Source: Trichoplax adhaerens | Taxonomy: Eukaryota; Placozoa; Uniplacotomia; Trichoplacea; Trichoplacidae | Assembly (NCBI RefSeq): GCF_000150275.1 | Contig: NW_002060951.1 | Location: 1,312,297-1,376,296 of the forward strand | DNA length: 64,000 nucleotides | Reading direction: 5' to 3' | In this document: piece after piece, positions 1-13,600 of the stretch | How positions within the stretch are numbered: the stretch's first letter is position 1 | How the letters are laid out: every line of letters starts with the position of its first letter | Translations under genes and position numbers: made by a program | Notes under the pieces: generated by a model | What the model was told of the DNA's origin: nothing | The model's input: only the letters and a program-made list of their open reading frames with translations | Database searches by the model: none

Positions 1-326
1 CGTAAAACAGATGTCGTAAGCTTAGGTGTAGTTTATAATAGAGCATCAAGAAATGATACGACATCTATTTTACACATTTTTGTGCAGTACAGTACTGTAC
101 TGTAGAGCGTTAAGTTGACGTTACGTTGTTAGTGACTATAAATATCCAGTGATGTCATCATTCACAGCTCCACGCTTACGTACATCAACACTTTAGAATG
201 AATAGATTATCATCACCTGAGATTGTTATTCAAAGGCCTAGCTGATTGATACCTTTTTAATTTAAACTTGTCACGATCATTTAGTCTTTATCATTTTAAC
301 AAGGATACTTGCGTACAGTAGAGAAA

Positions 327-351
327 TTTTTTTTTTTTGGGGGGGGGGGGG
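327..351. repeat. T12-G13 homopolymer junction
   Basis: Twelve T are followed directly by thirteen G in a region that is otherwise AT-rich and mixed. It could be a real low-complexity tract able to form a G-quadruplex, or an assembly or sequencing artefact. Confidence 0.9.
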
Positions 352-1896
352 TAGAATTAATTGTCGGCCAAATCTGATCAAATGGATCATATTTGATAAC
401 ATAAGAATAGAAATATATTTGCGTCAAGCGGTTCTGGATAATTTTATTATACGTAATAATTGAAGGACGTCCTTGTTTTCTTCACTGCATATTGACGTCT
501 ATGCACATTTATATCATTACTAAGCTTTGAGCTTGCAGTCAAGGTCACTATCATCAATCATGCAAGATTCATCTCTAGGCAAGCAATGGCAACAGGCTGC
601 TTTACCTTACTACTAGTCCCTCACTTTCGGCCTTTTTAATTAAATAAACAGTATTACGTTGTAAAGTGTATAATATAGCTCAAGTTCAACTTTTATAATG
701 CCATGTATACTAGCTACGATTGGAATGAACAATATCATTGTTTGGAGCCCTGATGGGCAGGGCCTCTCCATCTGCCCAGCTCTATGTACCTTGTGTTCTC
801 TTCATGATACTGTAGTTATGTATGACAGTATGACATGACAATATCCATCATGATTCTGAACGCTAGATAGAATATAACATAAATTCTACAGCATAATTTA
901 CTTGATCTTCTATAAAACCAAACACTTTTGAGTGCATATTTCTGAATCTTCGCTACAATAAATAAGCCCAAAATTAAAGTAATAAGTAATTATTAGCTGG
1001 CCTGTAAGATTCCCCTCTACTGTATTTGTAGAACACTTCACAGTCACTTTAATGCTAATCACTACATTGTACTCTGTGGCACTACTCTGAGATGTTAGCT
1101 AGAGACAACATTTTCTACATTGTTCTGCCTTATCCAGTTATCCTAGTAAGCCTCGACATTATAAAGTATAAAGTACTATATGCTGTATGTAATTGATATG
1201 CAATAAGAATGTCTGAGATTGTACTGAGCAATTAGAATGTGCGCGTAGTCAGTAAAGCGATATAGCGCACTACAATTTTGATAATATAAATTACTGTACG
1301 TTCATTTAAACTGAAAGTTTACGAATGCAGAGTATGAATTTATTTACTGTCAAAACTAGCTGACAAAACTAGGAACGCTATTCACCTTCAATAAAGCTGT
1401 AAAATCCATGGTGAATTGAAGCTGTAAAGTACAGTATACTGTATTTATTTATTTCCTGTTGTAATTAAAAATAATAAAAATAAATACAGTCTATATAACA
1501 ACTTGCATTGCTAATCTGTCCCTGGACTACCTACAGTACCATCAACAGTACAACGCGTAGTACAGGATTAAACAATAATTATTATTATTAGGGTTATATT
1601 ATATATTTTCCCTATATAATAGTAATAATATAGAATCTGTTTGTCCGTATGTCTGTAATCTGTGCGAAGCAGTGTTGCATGGGATTGCGAATTAAAACGA
1701 GGTCTATTTCGACCGATAGCCCATAGGAACGATCGTGGAATACTGCGTAAACCCATGTTGACCATGTGTATTCAAAATGTTTAAACTTATGCAACACTGG
1801 AGTGAACCATAGAGGTAAAAAAAACCTTTTTCTTTAACTCTATAGTACGCTTCGAATTAAACCTAGGATTGACCATTTCAAGGTTGGCACTGTACT

Positions 1897-2056
1897 GCAC
1901 TCGACAACAGTTGTATACTGTACTGTATAGCCCCATACACTAAATAAGTGTCCGCGTGTAGTAGAGTATAATACCACAGCACTCGACAACAGTTGTATAC
2001 TGTATAGCCCCATACACGAAGCAAGTGCCAGTGTCTAGTAGAGTATTATACCACAG
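1897..2056. repeat. Tandem duplication, unit about 80 bases
   Basis: Two head-to-tail copies (1897-1978 and 1979-2056) share the start GCACTCGACAACAGTTG, the internal TAGCCCCATACAC and the end GTAGAGTATAATACCACA, with a few substitutions and a small indel in a TACTG run. Confidence 0.9.
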
Positions 2057-2555
2057 CCCACTACAGTCGCAGTCGATTTTTTAAAGTCCCGAAATACAGT
2101 ACTTAGTACTGAGTATGCGACTCCTGAGTACTGTAGTAACAATGCTCTAATACTGTACAGTACTGCTGTTGTACTGTAACGGTTGCAACCCGGTCTGAAG
2201 CATTTAAATTAACGTCCAGTGAACAGTTCAAATAACAACAAAACATTGGTGTCGTCGGATGACGTTGGTGGACTGCTTCAGCCTACAGTGGAGTGAGTCG
2301 GTTGATCGAGTTGAATCGACCAGTACTGTACTGTACTGTACTGATACACACTTGCTGAAGTCAACTGCAAGTTAACACACCACTGTGTTATTAGCTAGGC
2401 TGAACCTGACTAGCAAGTGTGTTCAAAGAAAAAAAATGGTGGCAGCTGTAAAATAATCTCTCTTCGTTGACAGTCTTATACCATTGAAAAATTTCCTTAA
2501 TCCTAGCATACTGACGTAGCTTAGACAACTTAAAATAACCCTTCAACTTGGAGCC

Positions 2556-5500
2556 ATGATTTCAAGTAACTCGTCGGGCAAGGAACTAGAAGACTTCACT
2601 AAAAGTGAATCCAAAGATGGCGAAAAGAAACCGTATGTGTCAAAATTAATTTCTCTTCCATAACTCTATACTCTATACTATGTTAGCAAAGTAAAAGTAG
2701 ATTGGTTAAATAGACAGTCAACTCTCTCTAGCAATGGCAGCCATTGCATTACTTGTTGACAACATTCATTTACCCTATAAGTAAATACTGCAACGGACAA
2801 CAAGCATTTTGAACGAACTAATTTGAGTTTCGACAGATAGCTACGCTTCCATATGACTCTCTACTCTACTCTACTCTACTCAGTACAGTAATGAGTATCC
2901 TCGACTGTACACTCCGTACAGTATCACAAGATGACTGCGGACAAGCAAAACAAGTAGTCAAGTTATTTTTCTTCTTGAAAAATAATGCAACATCAATTCA
3001 AGTACAGTACTATAACTTTTATTATAGATAACTTGATTGTATGCACGACCTGATGATAATCTCAAAGAATCAACCATACAAAATTTAAAGTAAAGACATG
3101 CAGAATAATCTTAGCAGTTAGGTCACATAAATGCTTGGACCGTTTTCTCCATGATTTTAATAATAATGAAGGGGTACCTGCCAAAGTTGTTTATACCTAT
3201 CTTGCATATACTACAAACCATTGATAATGTCGCAAATATATTTTTCGCATAGTAGTAAATTAACTTACAAAATACTCTCGAAAGATTCAAGCAGAAGGAC
3301 TATTGGCGAGTGCCGAAAAAAATGACTGTTAGATTTTAAATACACTATCCCCCCCAGTATTATATTACGTAATTAGCGCTCGGTTATCGCAGTTCTAACA
3401 TTTCGCAACTTCCAGCCGTTTAACTCAAGCGTTTTGCAATTACCCTGGAATAAACAGCTAAAATTTTTATTGGGATACATAAGTATCAGGACTGTAGCCT
3501 TACTCCCTACTAGTTGTTAAATAGCGCAGTTTATACAGGCTATCTACTATCCATTTATCCCATAATATCGCCATCTTTGCAACAATGAGTGTACGAAGAG
3601 GAGAAAACTGTATTAAAAGCAGCTTTTTCGATCTTTGCGATTACGCATCTTAATCACGTAGTCAACTTTAGTCTCGGACAAACATAATCAAGTTGTTTTC
3701 ACTCAGTGCATAAAAGTGGCTATACAAGCTTACATCCAAATGACACTGATTTTATTCGGTACATTATCATAAATTCTCCTACGTCCAGATACTAATCTAG
3801 AACAGTATAATCGTATAGTAAATGATGCGTACAGTTCACTCTTGAAGATCATCACAATACATATATGCAAATTTGCATCAAGATTTAGTATATATTCTCG
3901 CCATATCACCGTATTCTTCATCTGCAAGCATGGCAAACGTGTAATGTGGTCAATACGGGTTTGTAGCTCGATATAACTTGCACCCCACCTTATGAAAGTC
4001 AGTCATATGTTATACGGTGTCTTGACGTATGCTCACTCAATAGCCACGCTATCTAGTTGTATGTTCCATTTCGTGAGCTATAAACTCCTTTATTTCTTAC
4101 CGTACGGCTATGGCTAAAATTACTCCAACAGCAATCTAACTAGGATTCTTGATGTCCTATCTCGATATCTGTCAAATCGATGTAGATATACGCGTTTGTC
4201 GACTACTTTTCTCCTCCTGTAATCATGTCAACCAATGTTTATCATATTCTACGTCGTTTAAAAAGTAGTCCTTTACAAATCACATTGCATACAGTACCAT
4301 GACAGTACATATATACAAACAATTTACTGTTAGGTCAAGTGATATCCAGACAACAGTCATTTCTATTTACAGTAACTTTATATGCCTCCAGATTGACGAG
4401 TAGAGTGCAAATTATCAAGAAGCTGAAAATAGCATTTCAAGAAGACATTTCTCGTAAGCATTAATGCATACGATTGCACGGCAGCATTATTTTGTTCTAA
4501 TAGAAAAGCTATATATGAATAACATACAACCCATTAATTTCTATGGTGTGTAGAGCGTAGACACATTGTATTTTACTGAACCTGAACCTGATCTACGTAT
4601 GAAAATTGGCAGACAACAACTTCCAATCGAACTCATTGCATGACATAAAAGTGTTGCTCAATAGTTCTGTTTAAACACTTTAGCCCTTAACACAGTTGTT
4701 TTGATATACAGCATATTCGCACTTTTTACGTGTTCAAGTATAATTGACAACATAAGGTATTGCTATATCCTTACCTATACACTATTGCACTTGTCTATGA
4801 GATACAAATACATATTCACTGTCAATACAATGAGGTGTTGAAAATTGTCAACTATTGTGTGAGTAGGAAAGGTAACATCAGTAAGTATACTTCCTATTTA
4901 TACATTCCTTATACAGTATTTCGCTATTCGAAAATAATACACAGTATAGTATTTTAATATAATATAAAAGACATATTGTGGGTAATGTTGAAAGAGAACG
5001 GTTAAAAAAAAATAATATTATACTATAACTAAATTTTGTTACACTGTATTGTCTAATTTTTAGACACCAGAGTAAACATCCAGGATTCGCAGCCCGTGTT
5101 GAAGGTAATGAACGTGTTAATCCACTTCACTGGGATCTATTTTCCAACCAACTCAAGCAACGCTTAGATCTAGGAAGTAAATCCCTTAGTGCCAGCTTAG
5201 ACCAACTACCGCTTGCTTCGCCAGCTCCTAGTACCAGTTCTCGCTCCTTGGGTAAGTTGAATGAACAACGCTAAAATGGATAATCAATCTCAACTGCATA
5301 AAACCATATTCACTATCAGGCTACATCCATTTACATTCTTGTTTTGCACAATATAAAACTAATTTAACGACCTAGTATTATTATAGAACAGATCAATCAT
5401 AATATACCAAGAAAATATGCAAATTATATGATTTATTTGAAACACTACCAAAAAATATATTCTGAAGCCTAAGTATTAGTACTATCTTACTGCGATAGTT

Positions 5501-8500
5501 TTATATGCAATATTTTGATCTACAATATTAAATGGATCTCACCAAAGTTAGTTAAAAAAGCTCCTAATATTCGATTTAATTTGTGTACTTAAAAAATATT
5601 TGCATTTTGGCTACTTTATTATGCTGGATTGACAGTAACAATTAATAATTATAATATTAATTGTCGAAAAATATGCTGCTGTATACTGTATATTAAGTCA
5701 GTAGATTAGTATTCTGTATAATATCATATTTTGCAATTCTTGCGTTAGTATGATCTAACACATTATCACAAAGTGTTAATAAAAATAGGATTGTTACACT
5801 TGCAAGACTTAAGCATATACAGTAGTATAGTATGCGTAATATAATATGTAGTTGAGCCACTACAGATTGTAAACTCAATTAGTTTTCAAACTATCTTGAC
5901 TTCCTCCATCTATTAATACCGTATTTATTTACGAAATGTATTATCACAAGTTTCTAGCACTGCCAGTAAATATATTTACCCCATGCTTATTAGCTCAACT
6001 TTTTATGCTAACTATAATATGTTTTGCGCTATACTACGTATATATCGCTACCGTTAAAATTCGCTGTTGTACAAATTTTACTATGCTCATACGATTACAA
6101 CGCCGCTACTCCGCTTCTGCATTTTCATTGTATCATCGTTCTATCGTTGTGCTGGGCATCTGGCTGCTATGGTGTATTTATCTCTATGCTTACTTTACCA
6201 AGCCAAACGAGGTGACGACTTCCTAGTTGTCTGTATTTGGAAATACTATTTTATAACAGTGCTGCTATAATTCCCTATATTTTAAGATTCAGGAAGTTTA
6301 CACTAGTTATCCTGATAGCATATCTAAAACAAGTCAAATTATTACGTAGTTTCTAACTGATTATCCTAATTTGAGAACGACATATTCGTAATTATACGAG
6401 ACATACAGTATACCTTAACTACCGCCGCTTAATTAATGTATGATAATGGAAACTGCACGATAACACTGTTCGATGATACTGTACTTAATAGTAATATAAT
6501 ACCGTATCCGATTTATTGACGTTATTGTGATCAATAATATGTAATCGAATAGATCTAGAATCAAACACGGACAACAAGAAGAAAAATAGAAGAATAAAAC
6601 AACCGCCTAATACCAAAGAATACCTGGTAAATTTGGCAATAAATTTGTATCGCTCATCTCTCAAATTAAAAAATTCTTTTAAATAATTATCACCACAGAT
6701 AGGCTGATTATACCTTATCAAACATAACTCAGCTATTGCCATCATAAAGTCAAAAGACCTTAATATATAGTTTTTGAATCAGAAAGACCGTAGTATTACT
6801 TACGTAATAAATTCTTGTGCCTGTAACGGTATTTTCTATGATTTGGTTCGCGTTTTACTCTTGGAATAGTCTATCATTACATTAGCGTCTATTGGAGTCA
6901 TTATTTTATGAATTTTATTAGCTAATTTAGTCACTTTTACGAACATACCACGATGTCATTATGCTAATAAAATAACCAAAATTAAAAAATATGTTTGAAA
7001 GGCAATACAAGTTTATATTATGTATTAAGGAATAATCTCTTAGAACTTGCATAAAAACTTTTCTATTATGATAAACTAGGTTTCAAGTCATGATTCTTTG
7101 GCCAGTATTGCCCTTCAACACGACACACTACCATCAGAACTGAAACGGCTAAATAAGCTTACATCTCAGATGCTATTTCCTGGACAGGTATTGTAGATGT
7201 TGTATACACAATGTAACTTAAAATCTCAATGTGTGATTGAAAAGCTTATCTTTAATTTTAATTTGAAAATTACAGATCTTATTTGTACCCTCGAGGAAAG
7301 ACTCCGAAACGGACGACGAATTAGCTAGACACGCGTCTGAAAGCTCAGAGCGATCAAATCGCCGTTCAATGGAAAATGAATCGGATAAGGTATTGCATAC
7401 AGCTAAAGTCTTGCAGTAACTGCTATCATTTGAATCATTATCGCAAGTTATCTTTGTAATAACATTATTATATCAAGTATAGGAATCCTGTCATATCTTT
7501 TATATTATATATTTGTCATTAATTGAAAGCTTTTCTTTATCATAGATCATACAAGAAGTAATTCGGAGCGGTAGAAAAACTTCTGGTAATGATAACGAGG
7601 ACATTCGTCCACATTCTTCGAATTTATCTATTTCTGAAGAAGAAGACGAGGTTTCAGATATATTCTTGAAAATTAATGTTAAACGGATCACTGAAAAATT
7701 GGTAAGTTTTGAAGAAAAATCTCAATCACAATAGTATGCGTATGCCAAGTATAAATTATCGGTTAATCTGTAATAATGAATGCTATGACTCAATCGGAGC
7801 TGTTCTTACTATAGTCTGAGTTTTACTGGATTTACGCGATATATCACGTTGTTGCATTCATTACTTAAAACATAAAATCAGTAAACACATTTCCTATGTA
7901 GGTTTATTTTACTCTTAGCACGTACTGTATGCAGCCTGATATCTTTAGGTAATTACTAGCAATTTATTACTGACTCCATGTATTTTTAGGGTACGGTAAA
8001 AGGTGTCCTCTTGGTAACCCCTCAATCGATAATGTTCAACCCGTACGTCTCAGATCCGCTTGTGATGGAAAACGGTTCCAATTGTTATGAGGTTGTAGCA
8101 CCTCTAGGTAGAGTAACTAGTGCTGCAATGCATCACGATCTTACGATTATGAAGAAATTTAGTGGAAAAAAACAACGAAGGTTAGAGCTTTAGGTCTCAC
8201 TATACCTCTTTATTAAATGCAAATCAGAACAATATTAGCAGTAGTACCTAATCGCTGATCTATTCTTTTAGCTCTAAAAGTGACCCAGAGGCTCCTATTT
8301 ATCGATCGAAAGATACAAACCCCATATTCGGAAATAAGTCTGATCCCCCATTAAGCAATTTAGACATTAGACAAAAATTAGCTGGTCATGAGGGTCATGA
8401 TAGCGTCAGCTCTGAAGTAAGCGCATCTTCTGAGTCTGGAAGCCTTTTTTCCGTGTTAATAAACAAAGACACTTCGGGATATGCAAGCGTTAGTTATGTT

Positions 8501-10632
8501 CCCAAACAGATTAGTCCCCAAAGCAGTAAATCAGCTATTGAGACAGGAATTAAGAAAAGTAAAAGTGTTTCTGATCGTCATCACAGCGGTAGCGAAACTG
8601 ATTCTGATGTTAAACGGGGTTTACCTAGTCCAGGAATTGCTGTTAGCGTACCCATTAAGGAACGAGAACAACAGCATACCCTAGGACAGGAGGAAACTAG
8701 CGCTGAATCTCAAGATAGTGGCAATGACGACAACAAAGGTCAAGAAGAATCACAGACAGAACAGCCGAAACATGATGATGATGCACAGCAGGAAACAAAG
8801 GTTCAGCCATCGTCAGAGCATACATCAGCAGATAACGGAAAAACTCGAAATGCCCCAACTGATGACTGTCAGCCCGAGACAACAGAAAAAGATGACTCTG
8901 TGTTTGATGAAGATGAATCGAAAAATGGTTATTAATATTCTATATTAGGGAATATTTTAAAATAAACCAGTCAAATTATTTTACAGGATTATTCTTGAGT
9001 TACTTTATTGTTATTTGTTACAGATTCTAAATCACTCAAACAAGAATATCATGAGCCCGATATGCCTTTTTATTTAAGTCTGCACGTCGAACATGTTCCT
9101 AAAGCGAAAGCAGTAACAGAGCCAAAAGAATCGTCTTTTGCTTCAGCTGCCCTAAATGCAGCAGCAGATATAGCTAAGTCAACAATTAGTTTTGCCAGGC
9201 AAACCATGCCAGGAAGTGTTACCGGCAGTGAAAATAAGAAAGATGGTTCTGAAACAGTTAATATTCGCGGTTCCTTCTTCGTTCACGATGAAGCTAGAGA
9301 CAAACTTCCATATAGGAAAGAATTTTGGTTTGCTGTTCCTTCAAACAGGCAATTATCATTACTAAAAACATCTTTTTCGGGATGAATTGTTAATGATTCT
9401 AATCTCTTTTTAGAGTCGACCAACTATATTCCTTCTTTATTCATTGGTCTCCTAACATATATGGCCGCGAGGAAGACTTTGAGGTTCTTGATGACGGTGT
9501 AGCCACTGCAGTTCGTCGGAGGGTAATAAGTGTACAATTGCTAATTTTATAAGTGTGTTTACTTTTTAAATCTACTGGCTGAATGAAACCTTACAAGTAA
9601 TTTCGTTTATTTTTTTGAACTAGTCGGTGCAAATGTTGTCGAAAACGTTCGATTTCGGACATTTAAGTACAATGTAAGAAGCTTGCAATCAATTCTTAGT
9701 AATTATGTGCATAAATGTTATGATTAACTATTCTTTTTATGTACTAATATCTTTAGAGATAGTATTGAAGAAGATTTAAAACTTCCATTACCGGAAATGA
9801 TTGGAGGTTCTACACAATTGCTCCTAGAGGATGATATTAGTTTCGTAAGTCACCATAAAATCAGCAACCTCTCGTATAAGTTAATAATGATATTCATTGA
9901 CTGCTTCTACCCGAACAGCTCTCTGAAAATATGCCCTCTCGGTGTATCGGTTACAATTGGTACATGATTTATAGCACTTTCTTACATGGCATTAGCCTGA
10001 AAACTTTGTACAGAAATATGGCTGAATGGGATACACCAGTTTTGTTAATAATAAGGGACATGGATGAATATGTAAGTGTTTTACTTATAACTAAATTTCT
10101 TAAATAATTTTTTTCAACCTTTAAAACACAACGTGTCTCGCATTGTAGGTATTTGGTGCTGTAGTATCTTCTGAAATTCGAATAAGTGATGGCTACTATG
10201 GCACAGGGGAATCATTTATGTTTACTATAAAACCCGAGAGAAATGTAAGCATTATTTTAATGTGTTTTTTTATCCATTTATTTCAGGTACTGTTACGGTA
10301 ATTTTTGTACCATTTTAGAAGCATTTCATTAACGAATTTTTTCGCAGATATATCAATGGACTGGGCATAATCATTATATTATTAAAGGCGATACGGATGG
10401 CTTTGCTATAGGGGGAGGAGAGTAAGTAATTACACTATATGCAGTGCTGAAATATTTCTTAATGTTTATAAACAATTATTTCGATTGTCCAATTAGTGGC
10501 CATTTTGGTTTATGGATGGATGAAGATCTGTATCGCGGCAGTTGTCATCCGTGCCAAACTTTCGATAATGAAATCATGTCAAAAACTGAGCATTTTTATT
10601 GTCAAGCTCTAGAAGCATGGGGATTTGCCTAG
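2556..10632 (+). CDS. OXR1: OXR1/NCOA7-family protein (LysM, GRAM-like, TLDc)
   Basis: Oxidation-resistance family protein; TLDc proteins protect against oxidative stress and bind the V-ATPase. Exons: 2556-2632, 5064-5251, 7080-7187, 7276-7389, 7546-7701, 7990-8180, 8272-8927, 9024-9348, 9414-9522, 9624-9673, 9757-9844, 9919-10071, 10149-10244, 10348-10421, 10497-10632, about 840 residues. A LysM core (HDSLASIALQ ... LFPGQILFVPS) spans exons 3-4. A GRAM-like stretch starting GTVKGVLLVTPQSIMFNP is in exon 6. Exon 7 is a long Ser/Glu/Lys-rich linker. The TLDc domain fills exons 11-15 and ends GLWMDEDLYRGSCHPC ... LEAWGFA, as in the family. All joins keep frame except exon 2 (ends phase 1) to exon 3 (starts phase 0), so a small exon carrying the first LysM strand is probably missed between 5252 and 7079. 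The exon 8/9 intron appears to be GC-AG. The start ATG at 2556 is the first one joined in phase to exon 2; OXR1 versus NCOA7 cannot be separated. Confidence 0.93.
2857..2880. repeat. CTCTA pentanucleotide microsatellite
   Basis: About five tandem CTCTA units inside the first intron of the OXR1-like gene. Confidence 0.85.
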
Positions 10633-13600
10633 GTCAATTTTAATAAATGTGAGTTTGTAAAGAGCGAACTTTTATAGCAGATTGTTATCAATAATACTAC
10701 AGGCAGCCTTATGGTCGTAAATAAATTTAGTTAATATTAAATAATTAAAATTAATTTTATCAAATTTTAATTCTAGGGCAAAGTATCCGCAATCTTTTGA
10801 TCCTAAATTCTGTCACGTTAATAAAAAGTGAACTTTTTAAATTTAAGGGAACCAAGCATAGTAAATGACATAGCTTACTTTCTTGCTAGCAGGCGTTTGC
10901 AAATCTACAGTACCTTTTATAACGTAAAAGATCAGAGGACAATATCAATGAGTTATTAAATAAAATCATGTAATCCTGAATTCTGGGCTCAATTGAAGGC
11001 CAAACGATATACAATGCGGCTTATGAGAACTCCTGATAACCTTGTTCTAGTTTCAGTTCATGTCAAGTTCCTTAAAATTTGTTGTAATAGAGGTTTTATT
11101 GCTAATATTGTGGTCTGCCGAAAATTGCGCCATTCAAATACTTCGTATATAGAATCTAATGCTGTAATGCGGAAGCGTAATTACGATTTCTGCTTTTGCC
11201 ATAGAAGTTCGAATTTAAATTATCTGCTCCTTGAAAATTTTCAAAAAAGATTATTGAAACAGTCGCTGGAAGGTCTCATTTCTTAGGAATGTTTTATTTG
11301 CTGACAGTATTTATTTATTGACTAATTCTAAATGTATTCCGTTATATCATTACTGTCGGTAGATGATTCAACTTAAATATTGGTGGTATTATCCTCCGGC
11401 ATATACTGAGTCATTATGGACTGTATTTCATCAATGGTACTGCATGCTATTGTATATTATTAGTGTATATTTACGTAACAGAATTAAAATTTCTCTCTCT
11501 AATAGCGCTAAGGTATTAAAATCATTTGCTTGATGAAATTTTATTGCAGCGGTAACTACAGACTGTGTTTTTACATCATACCACAGTAGCTTCTAGTTTT
11601 GAGGGTTAATTAAATATTTAGAATCCCTATTGGATAGTATAATTGATAACTATTTGAAGTTATGTGATAGAAGGCACTTCAGATGCAGTAAGTAAATATT
11701 TTTGTCCTACATTGACGATTTACGAGGTAATTGGAAATATTTTGGGCAGTCCAAATCATCACCATTTTTTGTGTATTGTGAAGTATCGTAAAATATTCGA
11801 ATACATTTTACACAAATTACAATTATGTACATTAATCAAAGTAGTAAGATAAAACTATTGATATGGTATACCGGATATGAATAAGTGCATGATGAGATAT
11901 TAATAATATATAATAGGAATCGGAAAACTCTGTGAAGAGAAATATCTTAGCCCTAACATCACTTCCAAAGGCTATACAAAATATGTACATGTACCGCATC
12001 TAATACAGTAGTATTCCAAATAAACAAGTTTGCAGGGCTAAGATGTTATAAATATGACTTGATTGAATTTATCTCGATTATTAATACCATCTATTAAAAT
12101 TTGTACGTCACTTTTAACTTGTAGTGCTGCGGTTGCAATAACGCTGTTCACATACAAAATTCTCCTATACTACTGTTAAGTAGTCAAAAACGAGGAATGA
12201 GTAATATTTTCTGGTAAGAATGGCTCAGCCATCAGGCCCAGAGCTTACCAAATACCAACAGACTCATCTATCACATTTCAGAAATACTGTTTGATGAGCC
12301 TTTAACAGTATTTATTTTCATTAGTAACGTAGTACGTTGTATATGCAAATAACGCTGATTGGCGTTAGATACGTACGTATAGCTTATAATACTTTATAAT
12401 AAAGAGATTCTTTGGGGCATAACGATTAAGGTATGCTCATAAATAGCGAAAGTTGACTTATTTAGACTTTAATTTTATATTATTGTTCTTTATTACCTAC
12501 AATCTTATAGAAGATTTCTGGCTAGACTGTAGAATGGCATAGTCATTAAGAAGTATTTCCAACAGCTATAGTGCCGATATAATTTATTACAAACGAAAAA
12601 TTAATGGCTAATTCTAGCCATTTTTAACCTCATTTAAAGATTAATATGCTTCTCATGTTAGTTTAAAGTTGAAAACTTATAGTAAATTTACTTCAAAAAA
12701 ATTTATTCTATATAATGTAGTCAAATTTTAGTTTTTTTGCTTTAATATATTATGCTCAATACACTCAGTGGCATTAAGTTTTCAAATTTTTGAACAACAT
12801 ATTAAGATACAATATATGCATACTCTATTTTTATCACCGTTTTTAGTTACATGCAATGAGTTTACTACGTCAATTAAGAGAAAATTACGAAACGATCATT
12901 TCTGTAGCATGAGATCTGAATATAATCATTTATACTTCATATACGCTAAAAATACCTGGTAACAACGATCAGTTCTCAAATTAGAGCTGAAATTATATCT
13001 AAACTAAGCGACAAGCATCAATATCCCGACATGTAAAGAAAAAGTTTCTAGAATAGCTATTTTAGGATTGATTTTCTTGTAATAAATTATCTTTACACCT
13101 ATTATAGCAAATATTTAATAGGAGCTATACCGATTAATATTAAATTAAACTGTAATTACTCATACAGCTAACGTCATAAATATGCAGTATCATACGTAGA
13201 CTCGAATTGTTGACGTAGTAACTTATACACATATGCTATGATCATTCAGGTCAAAATGTTTATAATATAATCCCTTTTTGTATTAATACTCTCATCAACG
13301 CGTACATTGCAGCTGGCGTCCAATAATAACACGATAGTCTTAAACTAGGTCAAATATTGTTTTTAAATTAATTATTAAGGATATACAATTTCGTATACTA
13401 ATCATTTATGTTCTGAAAATGGATATGGTAAATCTTCGATAAATTTTAATAAGCACAATCCTTTTTACGACGATTTATGTTTATCAATTTTACTTTATAA
13501 CTAAAAATCATTCACACCTATTACTTCTGTTGATGATATTCAACATAAATTAATAATAAATAATTATATGTAAGATACGATTTTATCTGTATACAGTGTT

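Larger units (their letters stand above)
1..2555. other. Upstream non-coding region
   Basis: No supportable gene seen. The stretch holds a T12-G13 homopolymer junction, an 82-base tandem duplication, and clusters of palindromic TACTGTA/TACAGTA words, densest at 90-115, 2095-2180 and 2320-2342. The short open frames near 1568-1797 (minus) have no splice or homology support. The last few hundred bases are the likely promoter and 5' UTR of the OXR1-like gene. Confidence 0.6.

Noticed and set aside
1568-1797. Overlapping minus-strand ORFs of about 60 codons
   Set aside because: Low complexity at one end, two overlapping frames, no splice partner and no recognisable content.
5936-6270. Three overlapping plus-strand ORFs inside the OXR1-like intron
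   Set aside because: Several frames open at once in the same DNA, hydrophobic from AT-rich codons, and none has the phase needed to join the flanking exons.
10993-11286. 97-codon plus ORF after the OXR1-like gene
   Set aside because: Begins with TTG, no domain, lies in the likely 3' UTR.
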